A DNA stretch of 64,000 nucleotides from Compostibacter hankyongensis (GTDB lineage Bacteria > Bacteroidota > Bacteroidia > Chitinophagales > Chitinophagaceae): NCBI RefSeq assembly GCF_039541075.1, contig NZ_BAABFN010000004.1, positions 62,001 to 126,000 of the forward strand, in the 5' to 3' direction. Below the pieces are notes generated by a model. That model did no database searches. It saw only the letters and a program-made list of their open reading frames with translations, and was not told the DNA's origin. Positions 40,625 to 49,282 of this stretch are shown one piece after another (the stretch's first letter is position 1; each line of letters starts with the position of its first letter). Position numbers and translations under genes: made by a program.

Positions 40625-41485
40625 ATGAAACTATACAACACCACCGCCGGCATTCTGCTTCAGGATGACAACAGCTATTACCGGCTGCAGGAAAGCTGGG
40701 ACGAGCTCATCAACCGCGAAGGGCTCCATCCCTACCTGGCCGGTAAGAAGAAGGAAGCGGCAGAGCTCTCTGCAGAAGAGGCTGAGACGCGTTATCTTAA
40801 AACCCTGCTTCCCCCCATCGGGAGCCAGGAGGTCTGGGCTGCCGGAGTTACGTATATGCGTAGCCGTGATGCACGGATGGAAGAGTCAAAAGAAACGGGC
40901 GGAGCAGGTTTTTACGACAAGGTGTATGAAGCGGAGCGGCCGGAGCTGTTTTTCAAGGCGCTGCCCCATCGCGTGTCCGGTCCGGAACAGCCCGTATACA
41001 TCCGTCAGGACTCTTCCTGGAACGTCCCCGAGCCGGAGCTTACCCTGTTTATAAATGCTGCCGGCAGCATCCAGGGGTATACGGTCGGCAACGACATGAG
41101 CTCCCGCAGCATCGAAGGTGAAAATCCGCTGTACCTGCCTCAGGCCAAGGTATATGAGCGGAGCGCCGCCCTCGGGCCATGTTTGTTTGTGCCCGGAGAA
41201 CCGATCTCCCCCGATACCTGCATTACGATGACCATCCTCCGGAAAGAGGAGGTTTGTTATAAAGACAGCGTAACGCTCAGCCGGATGAAGCGTACCCTGC
41301 CCGAGCTGGCCGGATGGCTCTACAAAGCCAGTGGTTTTCCCGCCGGCAGCTTCCTGATGACCGGCACCTGCCTGGTGCCCGAAGACAGCTTTACCCTGCA
41401 GCCCGGCGATCGTGTGGAAATAACAATCGACGATATCGGCACCCTGGTAAACCGGGTGGAGATGTATCCGGCGCAGCAACCGTAA
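40625..41485 (+). CDS. Fumarylacetoacetate hydrolase family, 2-keto-3-deoxypentonate dehydratase-like
   Basis: A 286-residue cytoplasmic enzyme with the FAH fold at the C-terminus. Metal ligands are in VPEPELTLFI (E-x-E), followed by GYTVGNDMSSRSIEGENPLYLPQAKVYERSAALGP in pieces. The EGENPLYLPQAKVY stretch is typical of 2-keto-3-deoxy-D-arabinonate dehydratase, which yields 2-oxoglutarate semialdehyde. The N-terminal WAAGVTYMRSRDARMEES segment fits the same subgroup. It follows the UxaA-type dehydratase with only repeat copy F between, and precedes a GH172 gene, which together suggest a non-phosphorylating pentose route. No semialdehyde dehydrogenase is in view. Confidence 0.85.
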   Translation: MKLYNTTAGILLQDDNSYYRLQESWDELINREGLHPYLAGKKKEAAELSAEEAETRYLKTLLPPIGSQEVWAAGVTYMRSRDARMEESKETGGAGFYDKVYEAERPELFFKALPHRVSGPEQPVYIRQDSSWNVPEPELTLFINAAGSIQGYTVGNDMSSRSIEGENPLYLPQAKVYERSAALGPCLFVPGEPISPDTCITMTILRKEEVCYKDSVTLSRMKRTLPELAGWLYKASGFPAGSFLMTGTCLVPEDSFTLQPGDRVEITIDDIGTLVNRVEMYPAQQP

Positions 41486-41531
41486 TTTTTGTATATTGGA
41501 TCAAATGACGCATATCACAAAACCAACCACT

Positions 41532-42698
41532 ATGAAGAAACTGCTATTCCTCGCTTTTCTGATCATCTCTGCGGGCGCCTTTGCGCAAAAGCCCGGCAAG
41601 TTTAACGGGCTTGACATGAATATGGGTAACCTGTACCGTCTTTCCGACGCCAAAACCCGCTCCATCAGCCCGGAAAATCATACCGGAGAGCCCGGCAAGG
41701 GCGGTATGGCTACCCTGGAGAACGGTACGGCAAAAAATGCCGCGCGCGATCTGGGCCAGGGCTGGAAGGTGAATCCTTATGTTCATATAGCGCCGGGACA
41801 AACCTATACCCTCGCCGATGTGAGCGGACCCGGCGCCATACAGCATATCTGGATGACGCCGACGGGCAACTGGCGCTATTCCATCCTGCGCATCTACTGG
41901 GACGATGAAAAGGAACCCTCCGTGGAAGTTCCCGTGGGTGATTTCTTTTGCATGGGCTGGGGAAAGTATGCGCCGGTAAACTCGCTGGCGGTATGCGTAA
42001 ACCCGGGCAGCGCCTTTAACTGTTACTGGACCATGCCCTTCCGGAAAAAATGCCGCATCACCATGGAAAACATCAATACCGAGCCGATGACCCTTTATTA
42101 CCAGGTCGACTATACGCTCACCGATGTGCCCGACGATGCAGCCTACTTCCACGCCCAGTTCCGCCGCAGCAATCCTACCCAGGGATCGCTGCATACGCTG
42201 GTAGACGGCATAAAGGGCAAAGGACAGTATGTGGGGACCTACCTGGCCTGGGGTGTGCACAACAACGGCTGGTGGGGTGAAGGCGAGATCAAGTTTTATA
42301 TAGACGGCGACTCCAAGTTTCCGACCATTGCCGGCACGGGCACGGAAGACTATTTCTGCGGCTCCTACGATTTCGATACCGATCAGGAACGCCCGAATGG
42401 CACCATGAGCCGGGAGTATACGCCTTTCAGCACGGCTTATGCCGGATTGCCGCAGGTGATCCGCAGCGACGGTCATTATAATGCCATGCCCCGTTTCGGT
42501 CTCTACCGCTGGCATATCATGGACCCGGTCCGCTTTACAGACGGGCTGAAGGTGACCATACAGGACCTGGGATGGCGCAGCGGCGGCCGTTATCAGCCGC
42601 AGCATTCAGACATCAGCAGCGTGGTGTTCTGGTACCAGAGCGAGCCGCATGCTCCCTTCCCGAAGCTGCCTTCAAAGGATGAACTGGAAGTACTTTAA
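41532..42698 (+). CDS. GH172 (DUF2961) glycoside hydrolase, exported
   Basis: A 388-residue secreted protein with a signal peptide (MKKLLFLAFLIISAGAFAQ). The rest is one DUF2961 domain, now family GH172: GPGAIQHIWMTPTGNWRYSILRIYWDDEKEPSVEVPVGDFF in pieces, PFRKKCRITMEN, GTGTEDYFCGSYDF and FGLYRWHIMDPVRF. Glu272 (TGTEDYF) and Glu295 (MSREYTPF) sit where the family's two catalytic glutamates are expected. Known members act on alpha-D-fructofuranosides or D-arabinofuranosides. Its place behind a pentonate-type pathway favours D-arabinofuranose (inference). The C-terminus is normal. Confidence 0.9.
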   Translation: MKKLLFLAFLIISAGAFAQKPGKFNGLDMNMGNLYRLSDAKTRSISPENHTGEPGKGGMATLENGTAKNAARDLGQGWKVNPYVHIAPGQTYTLADVSGPGAIQHIWMTPTGNWRYSILRIYWDDEKEPSVEVPVGDFFCMGWGKYAPVNSLAVCVNPGSAFNCYWTMPFRKKCRITMENINTEPMTLYYQVDYTLTDVPDDAAYFHAQFRRSNPTQGSLHTLVDGIKGKGQYVGTYLAWGVHNNGWWGEGEIKFYIDGDSKFPTIAGTGTEDYFCGSYDFDTDQERPNGTMSREYTPFSTAYAGLPQVIRSDGHYNAMPRFGLYRWHIMDPVRFTDGLKVTIQDLGWRSGGRYQPQHSDISSVVFWYQSEPHAPFPKLPSKDELEVL

Positions 42699-42708
42699 AA
42701 AAAAACGC

Positions 42709-43953
42709 ATGTATAAAAAAAGAAGCTTTATCATGGCTACGGCCCTGCTGGCCACGCTGGCGTGTAACCATCCCCGTCAGGGTACCGAAAGCAATACCGG
42801 GGAAAGCTTTCCCGAAGGTACCTTTGGGTACGATGTGACCTTTCTGCAGCAGCACGACAGCGTCATCGTGCTGAAGGACGGCTCCGGCATGGCCGGCGTG
42901 ATCGTTTCCCCGAAATACCAGGCCAAGGTCTTTACCTCTACTGCCGAAGGGCCTGGGGGAAGAAGCTTCGGGTGGGTGAATTACAAAGCCTTTACCGGTC
43001 CGAAAGATGCGCATATGAACGCTTATGGCGGGGAAAACCGTCTCTGGCTGGGGCCGGAAGGGGGCAAGTATTCGCTTTTCTTCAAGCCCGGTGCCAAGAT
43101 GGTGTACGACAACTGGGTCACGCCGGCTGCGGTGGATACTGACCCCTGGGAAGTATCGGAGAAAAGCGGGCAGTCGGTATCCATGAAAAAAGATATGCAG
43201 CTGCAGAATTATGCGGGCGCTACCCTCAACCTTTCTGTAAACCGTAAGATCACCCTGCTGGACCGGCCTTCCGCAGAAAGTCAGCTAAGCATACAGCTGG
43301 GAGATTCGGTAAAGGCCGTCGGCTACCAGACCGATAATACCATCACCAATACGGGCAACAAAGCCTGGACCGCCGAAACCGGCATGCCCTGCATCTGGAT
43401 ACTGGATATGTTCCGTCCGGCGCCCCGGACGGTGATTGCAGTGCCTTATCGGCATCCTGAAGATCATAAAACCCCGGTGGCCACGGCGGACTATTTCGGC
43501 CAGATCCCTCCCGACCGGCTGAAATACGACAACGGGGTGTTGTTTCTGAAAGCAGACGGCAAGTCGCGGGGTAAGCTGGGCGTTCCGCCCGGCCGGGCAA
43601 AAACAGTGGCCGGCAGCTATGACCCGGAAAGCAATGTGCTTACCATTATCCATTTTGATATGGACTCTACCGGCAAATACCTGAACCAGGAATGGAATAC
43701 CGACAAACCTGTTTTCAGCGGAGATGCCGTAAATGCCTATAACGACGGTCCGCTGGAAGACGGCAGCCAGATGGGGCCGTTTTATGAAATGGAAAGCGTG
43801 TCCCCCGCGGCAGCGCTGGATGCCGGCGCATCGCTTTCCCACCGCCACAGCGTATTTCATTTCACAGGCGACAAGGCTGCGCTGAACCGCATCGCGGAGC
43901 AGGTGCTGGGCGCCTCCCTGCAGCGGATCGAAAATACCTTTGGCGATCAGTAA
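42709..43953 (+). CDS. DUF6786 family lipoprotein
   Basis: A 414-residue exported lipoprotein: signal MYKKRSFIMATALLATLAC with the lipobox Cys19. The mature part is beta-rich throughout, with segments GMAGVIVSPKYQAKVFTSTAEGPGGRSFGWVNYKAF (in pieces), NRLWLGPEGGKYSLFFKPG and TEDGSQMGPFYEMESVSPAAAL-like DGSQMGPFYEMESVSPAAAL near the C-terminus. The pattern resembles galactose-mutarotase-like proteins, and I recognise it as the DUF6786 family of Bacteroidota. No activity is established; a role as sugar epimerase or binding protein in the cluster is inference. It starts 10 bp after the GH172 gene, inside the same operon. Confidence 0.78.
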   Translation: MYKKRSFIMATALLATLACNHPRQGTESNTGESFPEGTFGYDVTFLQQHDSVIVLKDGSGMAGVIVSPKYQAKVFTSTAEGPGGRSFGWVNYKAFTGPKDAHMNAYGGENRLWLGPEGGKYSLFFKPGAKMVYDNWVTPAAVDTDPWEVSEKSGQSVSMKKDMQLQNYAGATLNLSVNRKITLLDRPSAESQLSIQLGDSVKAVGYQTDNTITNTGNKAWTAETGMPCIWILDMFRPAPRTVIAVPYRHPEDHKTPVATADYFGQIPPDRLKYDNGVLFLKADGKSRGKLGVPPGRAKTVAGSYDPESNVLTIIHFDMDSTGKYLNQEWNTDKPVFSGDAVNAYNDGPLEDGSQMGPFYEMESVSPAAALDAGASLSHRHSVFHFTGDKAALNRIAEQVLGASLQRIENTFGDQ

Positions 43954-43999
43954 GGCCCGCGAAGGATAACCCTGTTATATACCAAACAACCGTATACCC

Positions 44000-46621
44000 A
44001 TGACCCAGGAAGACAACCGCCGATCGTTTCTGAAAAAACTGACCTTGGGGAGTATAGGTGTTGCCGTTACTCCTTCTTCCATGCTTGAACGCTCTGCCGC
44101 TCCCCCGAAAGCGGATAAGGGTCGATTCCTCCCGGCGGAGGGAGAACGGCAGTACAACGGCGATTATACAGGCGCGTACCTGAACCGCCTTGCCTTTCCT
44201 CTCGGCGGCATGGGCGCCGGGATGTTTTGTCTCGAAGGTACCGGCGCTGTTTCTCACATGTCTGTCCGTCATCATCCGGCGATGTTTAACGAGCCGGGCA
44301 TGTTTGCGGCGCTTGCCGTAAAAGGACAACCCCGGGGGGTAAAGGTGATCGAAGGCCCGGTTCCGGGCTGGAAAAAATTCGGCAAGCCCGGATCGGGGAA
44401 CGGCGATGCCGGCGCTACCTACGGACTTCCCCGTTTTGGCAAAGCTACTTTTACCACCCGTTTTCCTTTTGGCGTCATTCAGCTTGCCGATGATGATATA
44501 CCCTTCGAAGTGGAGCTGAAAGGCTGGAGCCCGTTTATACCGACCGACGAAGATAATTCCAGTCTCCCGGTAGCGGTCTTTGAATACCGGTTTACCAACA
44601 AGGGAAAGCAGGAAGCGGAAGCGGTCTTTTCCTACAATGCACGCAACTTTATGGCCGAGGAGGGTGGCAAGAATGCCATAAAGGCCATGGAGCGCGGTTT
44701 TGTGCTGTCTGAAGCCGGTAGTGACAAAAAGCCTTTTCTGAAAGGTGATTTTGCCATCTTCACCGACGATGCCGCTACCGTCGTAGATCATTGCTGGTTC
44801 CGCGGCGGCTGGTGGGATCCGCTGACCATGGCCTGGAATACCATCAAGAGCGGTAATACCAAACAGCATGCGCCCGTTCCGGCAGATGCGCCGGGCGCTT
44901 CCCTGTTTGTACCGTTTCGGCTCCGCCCCGGCGCGGTAAAGACCATCCGGCTGATGATGGCCTGGTATGTTCCCGATTCCGATCTGCACCTGGGTCCGGA
45001 TGTGAAACCGGAGACAGGCGATGCGGATGACTGCGACTTATCTTCCGAGCTGGGCTATGCCGGTAAAAAAAATCCGACCTCCCATTACAAGCCTTGGTAT
45101 AGCAGCCGCTTCGGGGATGTCGCCGAGGTGGTTCGTTACTGGAAGGATAATTATGGCACGCTTTATAAAAACAGTGCTCTTTTTGAAAAGGCCTTTTATG
45201 CCAGCAGCCTTCCGCCGGAAGTTACCGAGGCCATAGCTGCCAACCTGAGTATCCTGAAATCGCCTACCGTCCTGCGCCAGTACGACGGGCGGCTGTGGAG
45301 CTTTGAAGGTTGCGGTGACAACGGCGGCTGTTGCGAAGGATCTTGTACCCATGTGTGGAACTATGCCCAGGCCGTTCCCCATCTTTTTCCTTCTCTGGAA
45401 AGAACGCTCCGCAATACCGAGTTCTGCGAGGATCAGAATGCCGAAGGGCATCAGAATTTCAGGGCGGCGCTGCCCATCCGGGCAGTGAAGCACGACTTCC
45501 ATGCTGCCGCTGACGGACAGCTGGGCGGTATCATGAAGGTATACCGGGATTGGCGCGTCAGCGCCGACCATACCTGGCTGCGGAAGATATTTCCCCTGGT
45601 CCGGAAGAGCATGGACTACTGTATAAAAACGTGGGACCCGCGGCACAAGGGAGTGGTAGAGGAACCGCATCACAATACCTACGATATCGAATTCTGGGGG
45701 CCGGACGGTATGTGCACCAGCTTCTACCTGGGTGCGCTGACCGCCATTTCGGAGATGGGCCGTTTTCTGAACGAGGACGTTTCCACCTATCAAAAGCTGT
45801 ATGCGGCCGGTAAGCAATATATGGAGCAGGAGCTGTATAACGGTGAATATTTTATACAGCGGATCACCTTTACAGGGCTTAATGCTCCCGACCCTGCACA
45901 TGAAAAGTCGTTCAACACAAAATATTCCGATGAGGCCCTGCGTATACTGAAGCAGGAAGGACCCAAATACCAGTACGGAACCGGCTGTCTGGCCGACGGT
46001 GTGCTGGGCGTCTGGATCGCAGCCATGTGCGGACTGCAGACGCCTGTGGATCCCGGAAAAGTAAAAAGTCACCTGCTGGCGGTGCACAAATACAACCTGA
46101 AGGAAGACCTCAGCGACCATGCCAACCCGCAACGCCCCGGTTATGCCCTGGGCAACGAAGGAGGACTGCTGCTGTGCACCTGGCCCAAAGGCGGCATGCT
46201 TTCCCTGCCCTTTGTATACAGCGACGAGGTATGGACCGGCATCGAATACCAGGTGGCTTCGCACCTGATGCTGATGGGACAGGTGAAGGAAGGTCTGGAG
46301 ATTGTACGGGCCTGCCGCGACCGCTATGACGGGCGCGTGCGGAATCCTTTTAACGAATATGAATGCGGAAGCTGGTATGCCCGTGCCATGTCCAGCTATG
46401 GCATGATACAGGGATTGACCGGGCTGCGCTACGATGCGGTGGACCAGAGCCTGCACCTGCATAACGGCACCGGCGATTTTACCGCCTTCCTTTCCACAGC
46501 TACGGGCTTCGGCACCGTCAGCTTCAAAAACGGCCGTCCTTCCCTCCAGGTAGCCTATGGTAGCATACCGGTGAAAGAAGTGTTTATCGGCGATAGAAAA
46601 ACCACGCTGGCTGCCACCTGA
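44000..46621 (+). CDS. GH116 glycoside hydrolase with twin-arginine signal
   Basis: An 873-residue enzyme of the GBA2/bile-acid beta-glucosidase family GH116. The N-terminus carries a twin-arginine signal (NRRSFLKKLTLGSIGVAV, Arg7-Arg8), so it is folded in the cytoplasm and exported by Tat. The N-terminal beta-sandwich (about 55-400) precedes the catalytic (alpha/alpha)6 barrel. By comparison with GBA2 the nucleophile is Glu554 in VVEEPHHNTYD and the acid/base is Asp742 in YSDEVWTG. Known activities are beta-glucosidase, beta-xylosidase and glucosylceramidase. It lies 46 bp behind the DUF6786 gene and is followed after 10 bp by a SlyD-like gene. Confidence 0.9.
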   Translation: MTQEDNRRSFLKKLTLGSIGVAVTPSSMLERSAAPPKADKGRFLPAEGERQYNGDYTGAYLNRLAFPLGGMGAGMFCLEGTGAVSHMSVRHHPAMFNEPGMFAALAVKGQPRGVKVIEGPVPGWKKFGKPGSGNGDAGATYGLPRFGKATFTTRFPFGVIQLADDDIPFEVELKGWSPFIPTDEDNSSLPVAVFEYRFTNKGKQEAEAVFSYNARNFMAEEGGKNAIKAMERGFVLSEAGSDKKPFLKGDFAIFTDDAATVVDHCWFRGGWWDPLTMAWNTIKSGNTKQHAPVPADAPGASLFVPFRLRPGAVKTIRLMMAWYVPDSDLHLGPDVKPETGDADDCDLSSELGYAGKKNPTSHYKPWYSSRFGDVAEVVRYWKDNYGTLYKNSALFEKAFYASSLPPEVTEAIAANLSILKSPTVLRQYDGRLWSFEGCGDNGGCCEGSCTHVWNYAQAVPHLFPSLERTLRNTEFCEDQNAEGHQNFRAALPIRAVKHDFHAAADGQLGGIMKVYRDWRVSADHTWLRKIFPLVRKSMDYCIKTWDPRHKGVVEEPHHNTYDIEFWGPDGMCTSFYLGALTAISEMGRFLNEDVSTYQKLYAAGKQYMEQELYNGEYFIQRITFTGLNAPDPAHEKSFNTKYSDEALRILKQEGPKYQYGTGCLADGVLGVWIAAMCGLQTPVDPGKVKSHLLAVHKYNLKEDLSDHANPQRPGYALGNEGGLLLCTWPKGGMLSLPFVYSDEVWTGIEYQVASHLMLMGQVKEGLEIVRACRDRYDGRVRNPFNEYECGSWYARAMSSYGMIQGLTGLRYDAVDQSLHLHNGTGDFTAFLSTATGFGTVSFKNGRPSLQVAYGSIPVKEVFIGDRKTTLAAT

Positions 46622-46631
46622 ACCTCGTGAC

Positions 46632-46970
46632 ATGCAGATAGCCGATCATACCATCGTAGCCATACGCTATAACATGAAAAACAGCCGGGGCGAAGTGCTG
46701 GAAGATATCATGAAAGGGGAGCCCGTCAGCTACCTGCACGGGGCGGGGAATATTTTACCGGTGCTGGAGTCGGCGCTGGCCGGCCTGGAGCCGGGCGGGC
46801 ATACTGCTATCTTTCTTCCCCGGGATCCCGGCGGGGAAGGGCCGGATGACGATCTTTATTTTGAGGTGACGGTAGCCTCGGTACGGGCAGCCACACCCGA
46901 AGAGGTGGAGCATGGCGGTCCTGCGTTGCCGGGCACATATCCCCTGTGCGGACCGGACTGCCAGTGCTGA
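46632..46970 (+). CDS. SlyD-like FKBP-type peptidyl-prolyl isomerase
   Basis: A 112-residue cytoplasmic protein whose start (VAIRYNMKNSRGEVLEDIMKGEPVSYLHGAGNILPVLESALAGLEPGG in pieces) matches SlyD-type FKBP proteins. The insert-in-flap chaperone domain is mostly lost: a short linker (FLPRDPGGEGPDDD) takes its place, and the protein is much shorter than E. coli SlyD. The C-terminus ends in CGPDCQC, three Cys that could bind a metal such as Ni or Zn. It lies 10 bp after the GH116 gene and 55 bp before a CobW-type GTPase, which suggests a metal-handling pair (inference). Confidence 0.8.
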   Translation: MQIADHTIVAIRYNMKNSRGEVLEDIMKGEPVSYLHGAGNILPVLESALAGLEPGGHTAIFLPRDPGGEGPDDDLYFEVTVASVRAATPEEVEHGGPALPGTYPLCGPDCQC

Positions 46971-47025
46971 GATTTACTTCATATGCCCGTTAGGGTTATA
47001 TCTGGGAAGCTATAAAACGTAATGG

Positions 47026-48102
47026 ATGAAACTATACCTGATAGGCGGTTTTTTGGGGAGCGGTAAAACCACCGCTATACAGCAGGCCTATGCGGAGCTG
47101 GTCCGGAACGGCGTTTCCGCCGGGGTGATCACCAACGATCAGGGCGTTCAGCTGGTGGACAGCCGTTTTATGGACAGCCTGGACATCCCGTCCAGGGAAG
47201 TCACAGGCGGGTGCTTCTGTTGTAATTATACCCGGCTGGAAGCGCATATCCGTTCGCTGGAGCAAACGGAGCAGCCCCAGATCATCTTTGCCGAATCAGT
47301 AGGGTCCTGTACGGATATGGTGGCCACGGTAGTCAGGCCCCTGCAGCGGTTTTACCCAGATCTGGACATATCCGTTACCGTATTCGCTGATGCGGGCGTC
47401 CTGCTTCCGGTTTTAGAGGAAGGAAAACAGCTTTTCGAGGACAGCGTCGCCTATATTTATGACCGGCAGCTGGAAGAAGCTGATATGCTGGTCGTCAGCA
47501 AGATCGACCTGCTGGATGCCGACCGGCGGCAGGAGGTACTGCAGTTAGCCCAAAAAAAATATCCCGGTAAGACAGTACTGGGTCAGGATTCTTTCGATAA
47601 GGCCCATATCCGGCGCTGGCTCCGTACGCTGGATGAGCAGGGGGAGACGGAGCGCCGGGCGCTGGATGTGGATTATGCGGTATATGGCGCAGGGGAGGCC
47701 CGGCTGGCCTGGCTGGATGAGGAGATGGAGCTGCATACGGATAACGGAACGGCATGGCAGGCCGGTATGGAATTACTCCATCGCATATACGAAGATATTG
47801 TCCGGCAGGGTTATCCCGTCGGTCACCTGAAAGCGTTGCTCGACGGAGGCAGACGGAAGATCAAGATCAGCTATACCGCCGGCGGGCGGTTGCCGGATAC
47901 TCCTGTGCCCGAAAATGACCCGGTCGATAATGTCGTCCTGCTGCTGAACGCCCGGGTGCAGACGGAGCCGGATAAGCTCAAACAGCTTGTTGCCGATGCG
48001 ATAAAAGATGCTGCAGCAAGGAGAGGGTGCAGGATCACCAGCCGGAAGCTGTCGGTATTCCGGCCGGGCTTTCCAAGGCCTACCCACCGGATCCTGGATT
48101 AG
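47026..48102 (+). CDS. CobW/COG0523 family metallochaperone GTPase
   Basis: A 358-residue cytoplasmic G3E GTPase. Walker A is GGFLGSGKTT (7-16), the metal-binding CxCC motif is in GGCFCCN (Cys63, 65, 66), and SKIDLLD is the base-recognition motif. The family delivers Zn, Co or other metals to target proteins; the metal here is not predictable. The C-terminal half (from about 230) lacks a clear CobW_C domain but has ISYTAGG and an (N)ARVQTEPDKLKQLV segment. I chose the second of two overlapping ATGs (47026). Its 3' end overlaps that of the convergent GH5-like gene by 23 bp. Confidence 0.9.
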   Translation: MKLYLIGGFLGSGKTTAIQQAYAELVRNGVSAGVITNDQGVQLVDSRFMDSLDIPSREVTGGCFCCNYTRLEAHIRSLEQTEQPQIIFAESVGSCTDMVATVVRPLQRFYPDLDISVTVFADAGVLLPVLEEGKQLFEDSVAYIYDRQLEEADMLVVSKIDLLDADRRQEVLQLAQKKYPGKTVLGQDSFDKAHIRRWLRTLDEQGETERRALDVDYAVYGAGEARLAWLDEEMELHTDNGTAWQAGMELLHRIYEDIVRQGYPVGHLKALLDGGRRKIKISYTAGGRLPDTPVPENDPVDNVVLLLNARVQTEPDKLKQLVADAIKDAAARRGCRITSRKLSVFRPGFPRPTHRILD

Positions 48103-49282
48103 CGGATCCGGTGATATCGGCCGCTTTTTGCCGGAAATAGGCTAACCAGCTGCGGATAAGCGCTCCTGCCATATCTTTGGGATATTCGTCCGGCCGGGTG
48201 CCCCAATAGAAGCCTATCCATCCCGCTGCCACGGTGCGGGAAGCCTCCACGAATGCATTCAACGTATCTATATTGCATTTCAGCGGGAACATCTCCTCTA
48301 TAAGCAGGGGCTTTCCGATATCATAGGTTTTCAGGATGCGGATCTGTCCGGCCACGTCTTTTCCGTCCGGATAGAAGTGCACGCTTATGAAATCCAGCTC
48401 CTTGGCCACTTCCGGCGAGCAGAAGGTCAGTCCGGCTCCGGGAAAGTATTGTGCCATGGGAATGGCGCCCAGCGTGATGAGATGCCTGCTGTCCGCTGTC
48501 CGGATAGCGCTGACGAGGGTATGTATCCAGGTTTTGGCTACCTGTTCGGGGGCTCGTTTGCCCAGGTCAAGCGTGATGCGCTGGCAGTAATATTTTCCGG
48601 CCAGTTCCCCGGCCAGCCATTCGGTCTCTTTTTTTGAAGAAGGCCACAGCGGCTCATTCATCAGATCATAGCAGAAAACCGCAGGGCTTTGGGCACAGAC
48701 CCCGGCTACAGCCTTCCAGAATGCAGCCTGCGCCTTCCAGCGGTCTGCCTCGCCCATTTTCCCGAACCATTCCGGAACGTCTTGTTTGTGATAGTTGCCG
48801 AGTCCGGTGATGTCCAGGTAGAGCCCCGTCTTTTCGGCCAGCCGGAGCAGGCGGCTGAGCTGGCGCAGGGCGATGGTATCGGGTTGACCGGAAGCACGCA
48901 TGAACTTCCCGAACTGCAGGTGTATCCTTACGACGTTGGCCCCAAGCTGTTTGATTTCCCCGAAATCCTCCGCAACGGTATTCCATTCCTGCAGCCAGTA
49001 ATCCTCGAGCAGACGGCCGCCGTTATCGCGGTCATAGTTCACGCCCCATATTACGAACGGCTGACCGGCCCGGCCCTGGACGAAATGTCTCCCGTCTTTG
49101 CTGAGCCGGATCCAGGCGGTCCCCGGGGAGCCGATAGTATCCGGCGGGGAAGTTGCGTGAGCGTTGGCAGGACAAGACAGGCCGATGCAGAGAATACATA
49201 TCGTGCACAGGATCCTGCCGCTCCTGTAAAGAGCGGAGCCGACATACTTTTTTAAGAAGAAAAAATGGAGCATACGAATCAT
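48080..49282 (-). CDS. GH5-like glycoside hydrolase, exported
   Basis: A 400-residue secreted (beta/alpha)8-barrel enzyme. A hydrophobic segment at about 24-38 (ILCTICILCIGLSCPANA) serves as signal peptide, perhaps with a lipobox. VIWGVNYDRDNG and ANVVRIHLQFGKF open the barrel. Glu210 in YDLMNEP is the expected acid/base and Glu329 or Glu330 in LLIEEMFPL the nucleophile. It resembles GH5/cellulase-type proteins; whether it acts on beta-mannan or beta-glucan cannot be told. Its ATG overlaps the TAA stop of the upstream gene by one base (TAATG), so the two are translationally coupled. Confidence 0.85.
   Translation of the reverse strand: MIRMLHFFFLKKYVGSALYRSGRILCTICILCIGLSCPANAHATSPPDTIGSPGTAWIRLSKDGRHFVQGRAGQPFVIWGVNYDRDNGGRLLEDYWLQEWNTVAEDFGEIKQLGANVVRIHLQFGKFMRASGQPDTIALRQLSRLLRLAEKTGLYLDITGLGNYHKQDVPEWFGKMGEADRWKAQAAFWKAVAGVCAQSPAVFCYDLMNEPLWPSSKKETEWLAGELAGKYYCQRITLDLGKRAPEQVAKTWIHTLVSAIRTADSRHLITLGAIPMAQYFPGAGLTFCSPEVAKELDFISVHFYPDGKDVAGQIRILKTYDIGKPLLIEEMFPLKCNIDTLNAFVEASRTVAAGWIGFYWGTRPDEYPKDMAGALIRSWLAYFRQKAADITGSANPGSGG

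Noticed and set aside
45038..46633. A 531-codon open frame on the minus strand
   Set aside because: Antisense to the GH116 gene whose catalytic residues are intact; long shadow frames are common in GC-rich genes.
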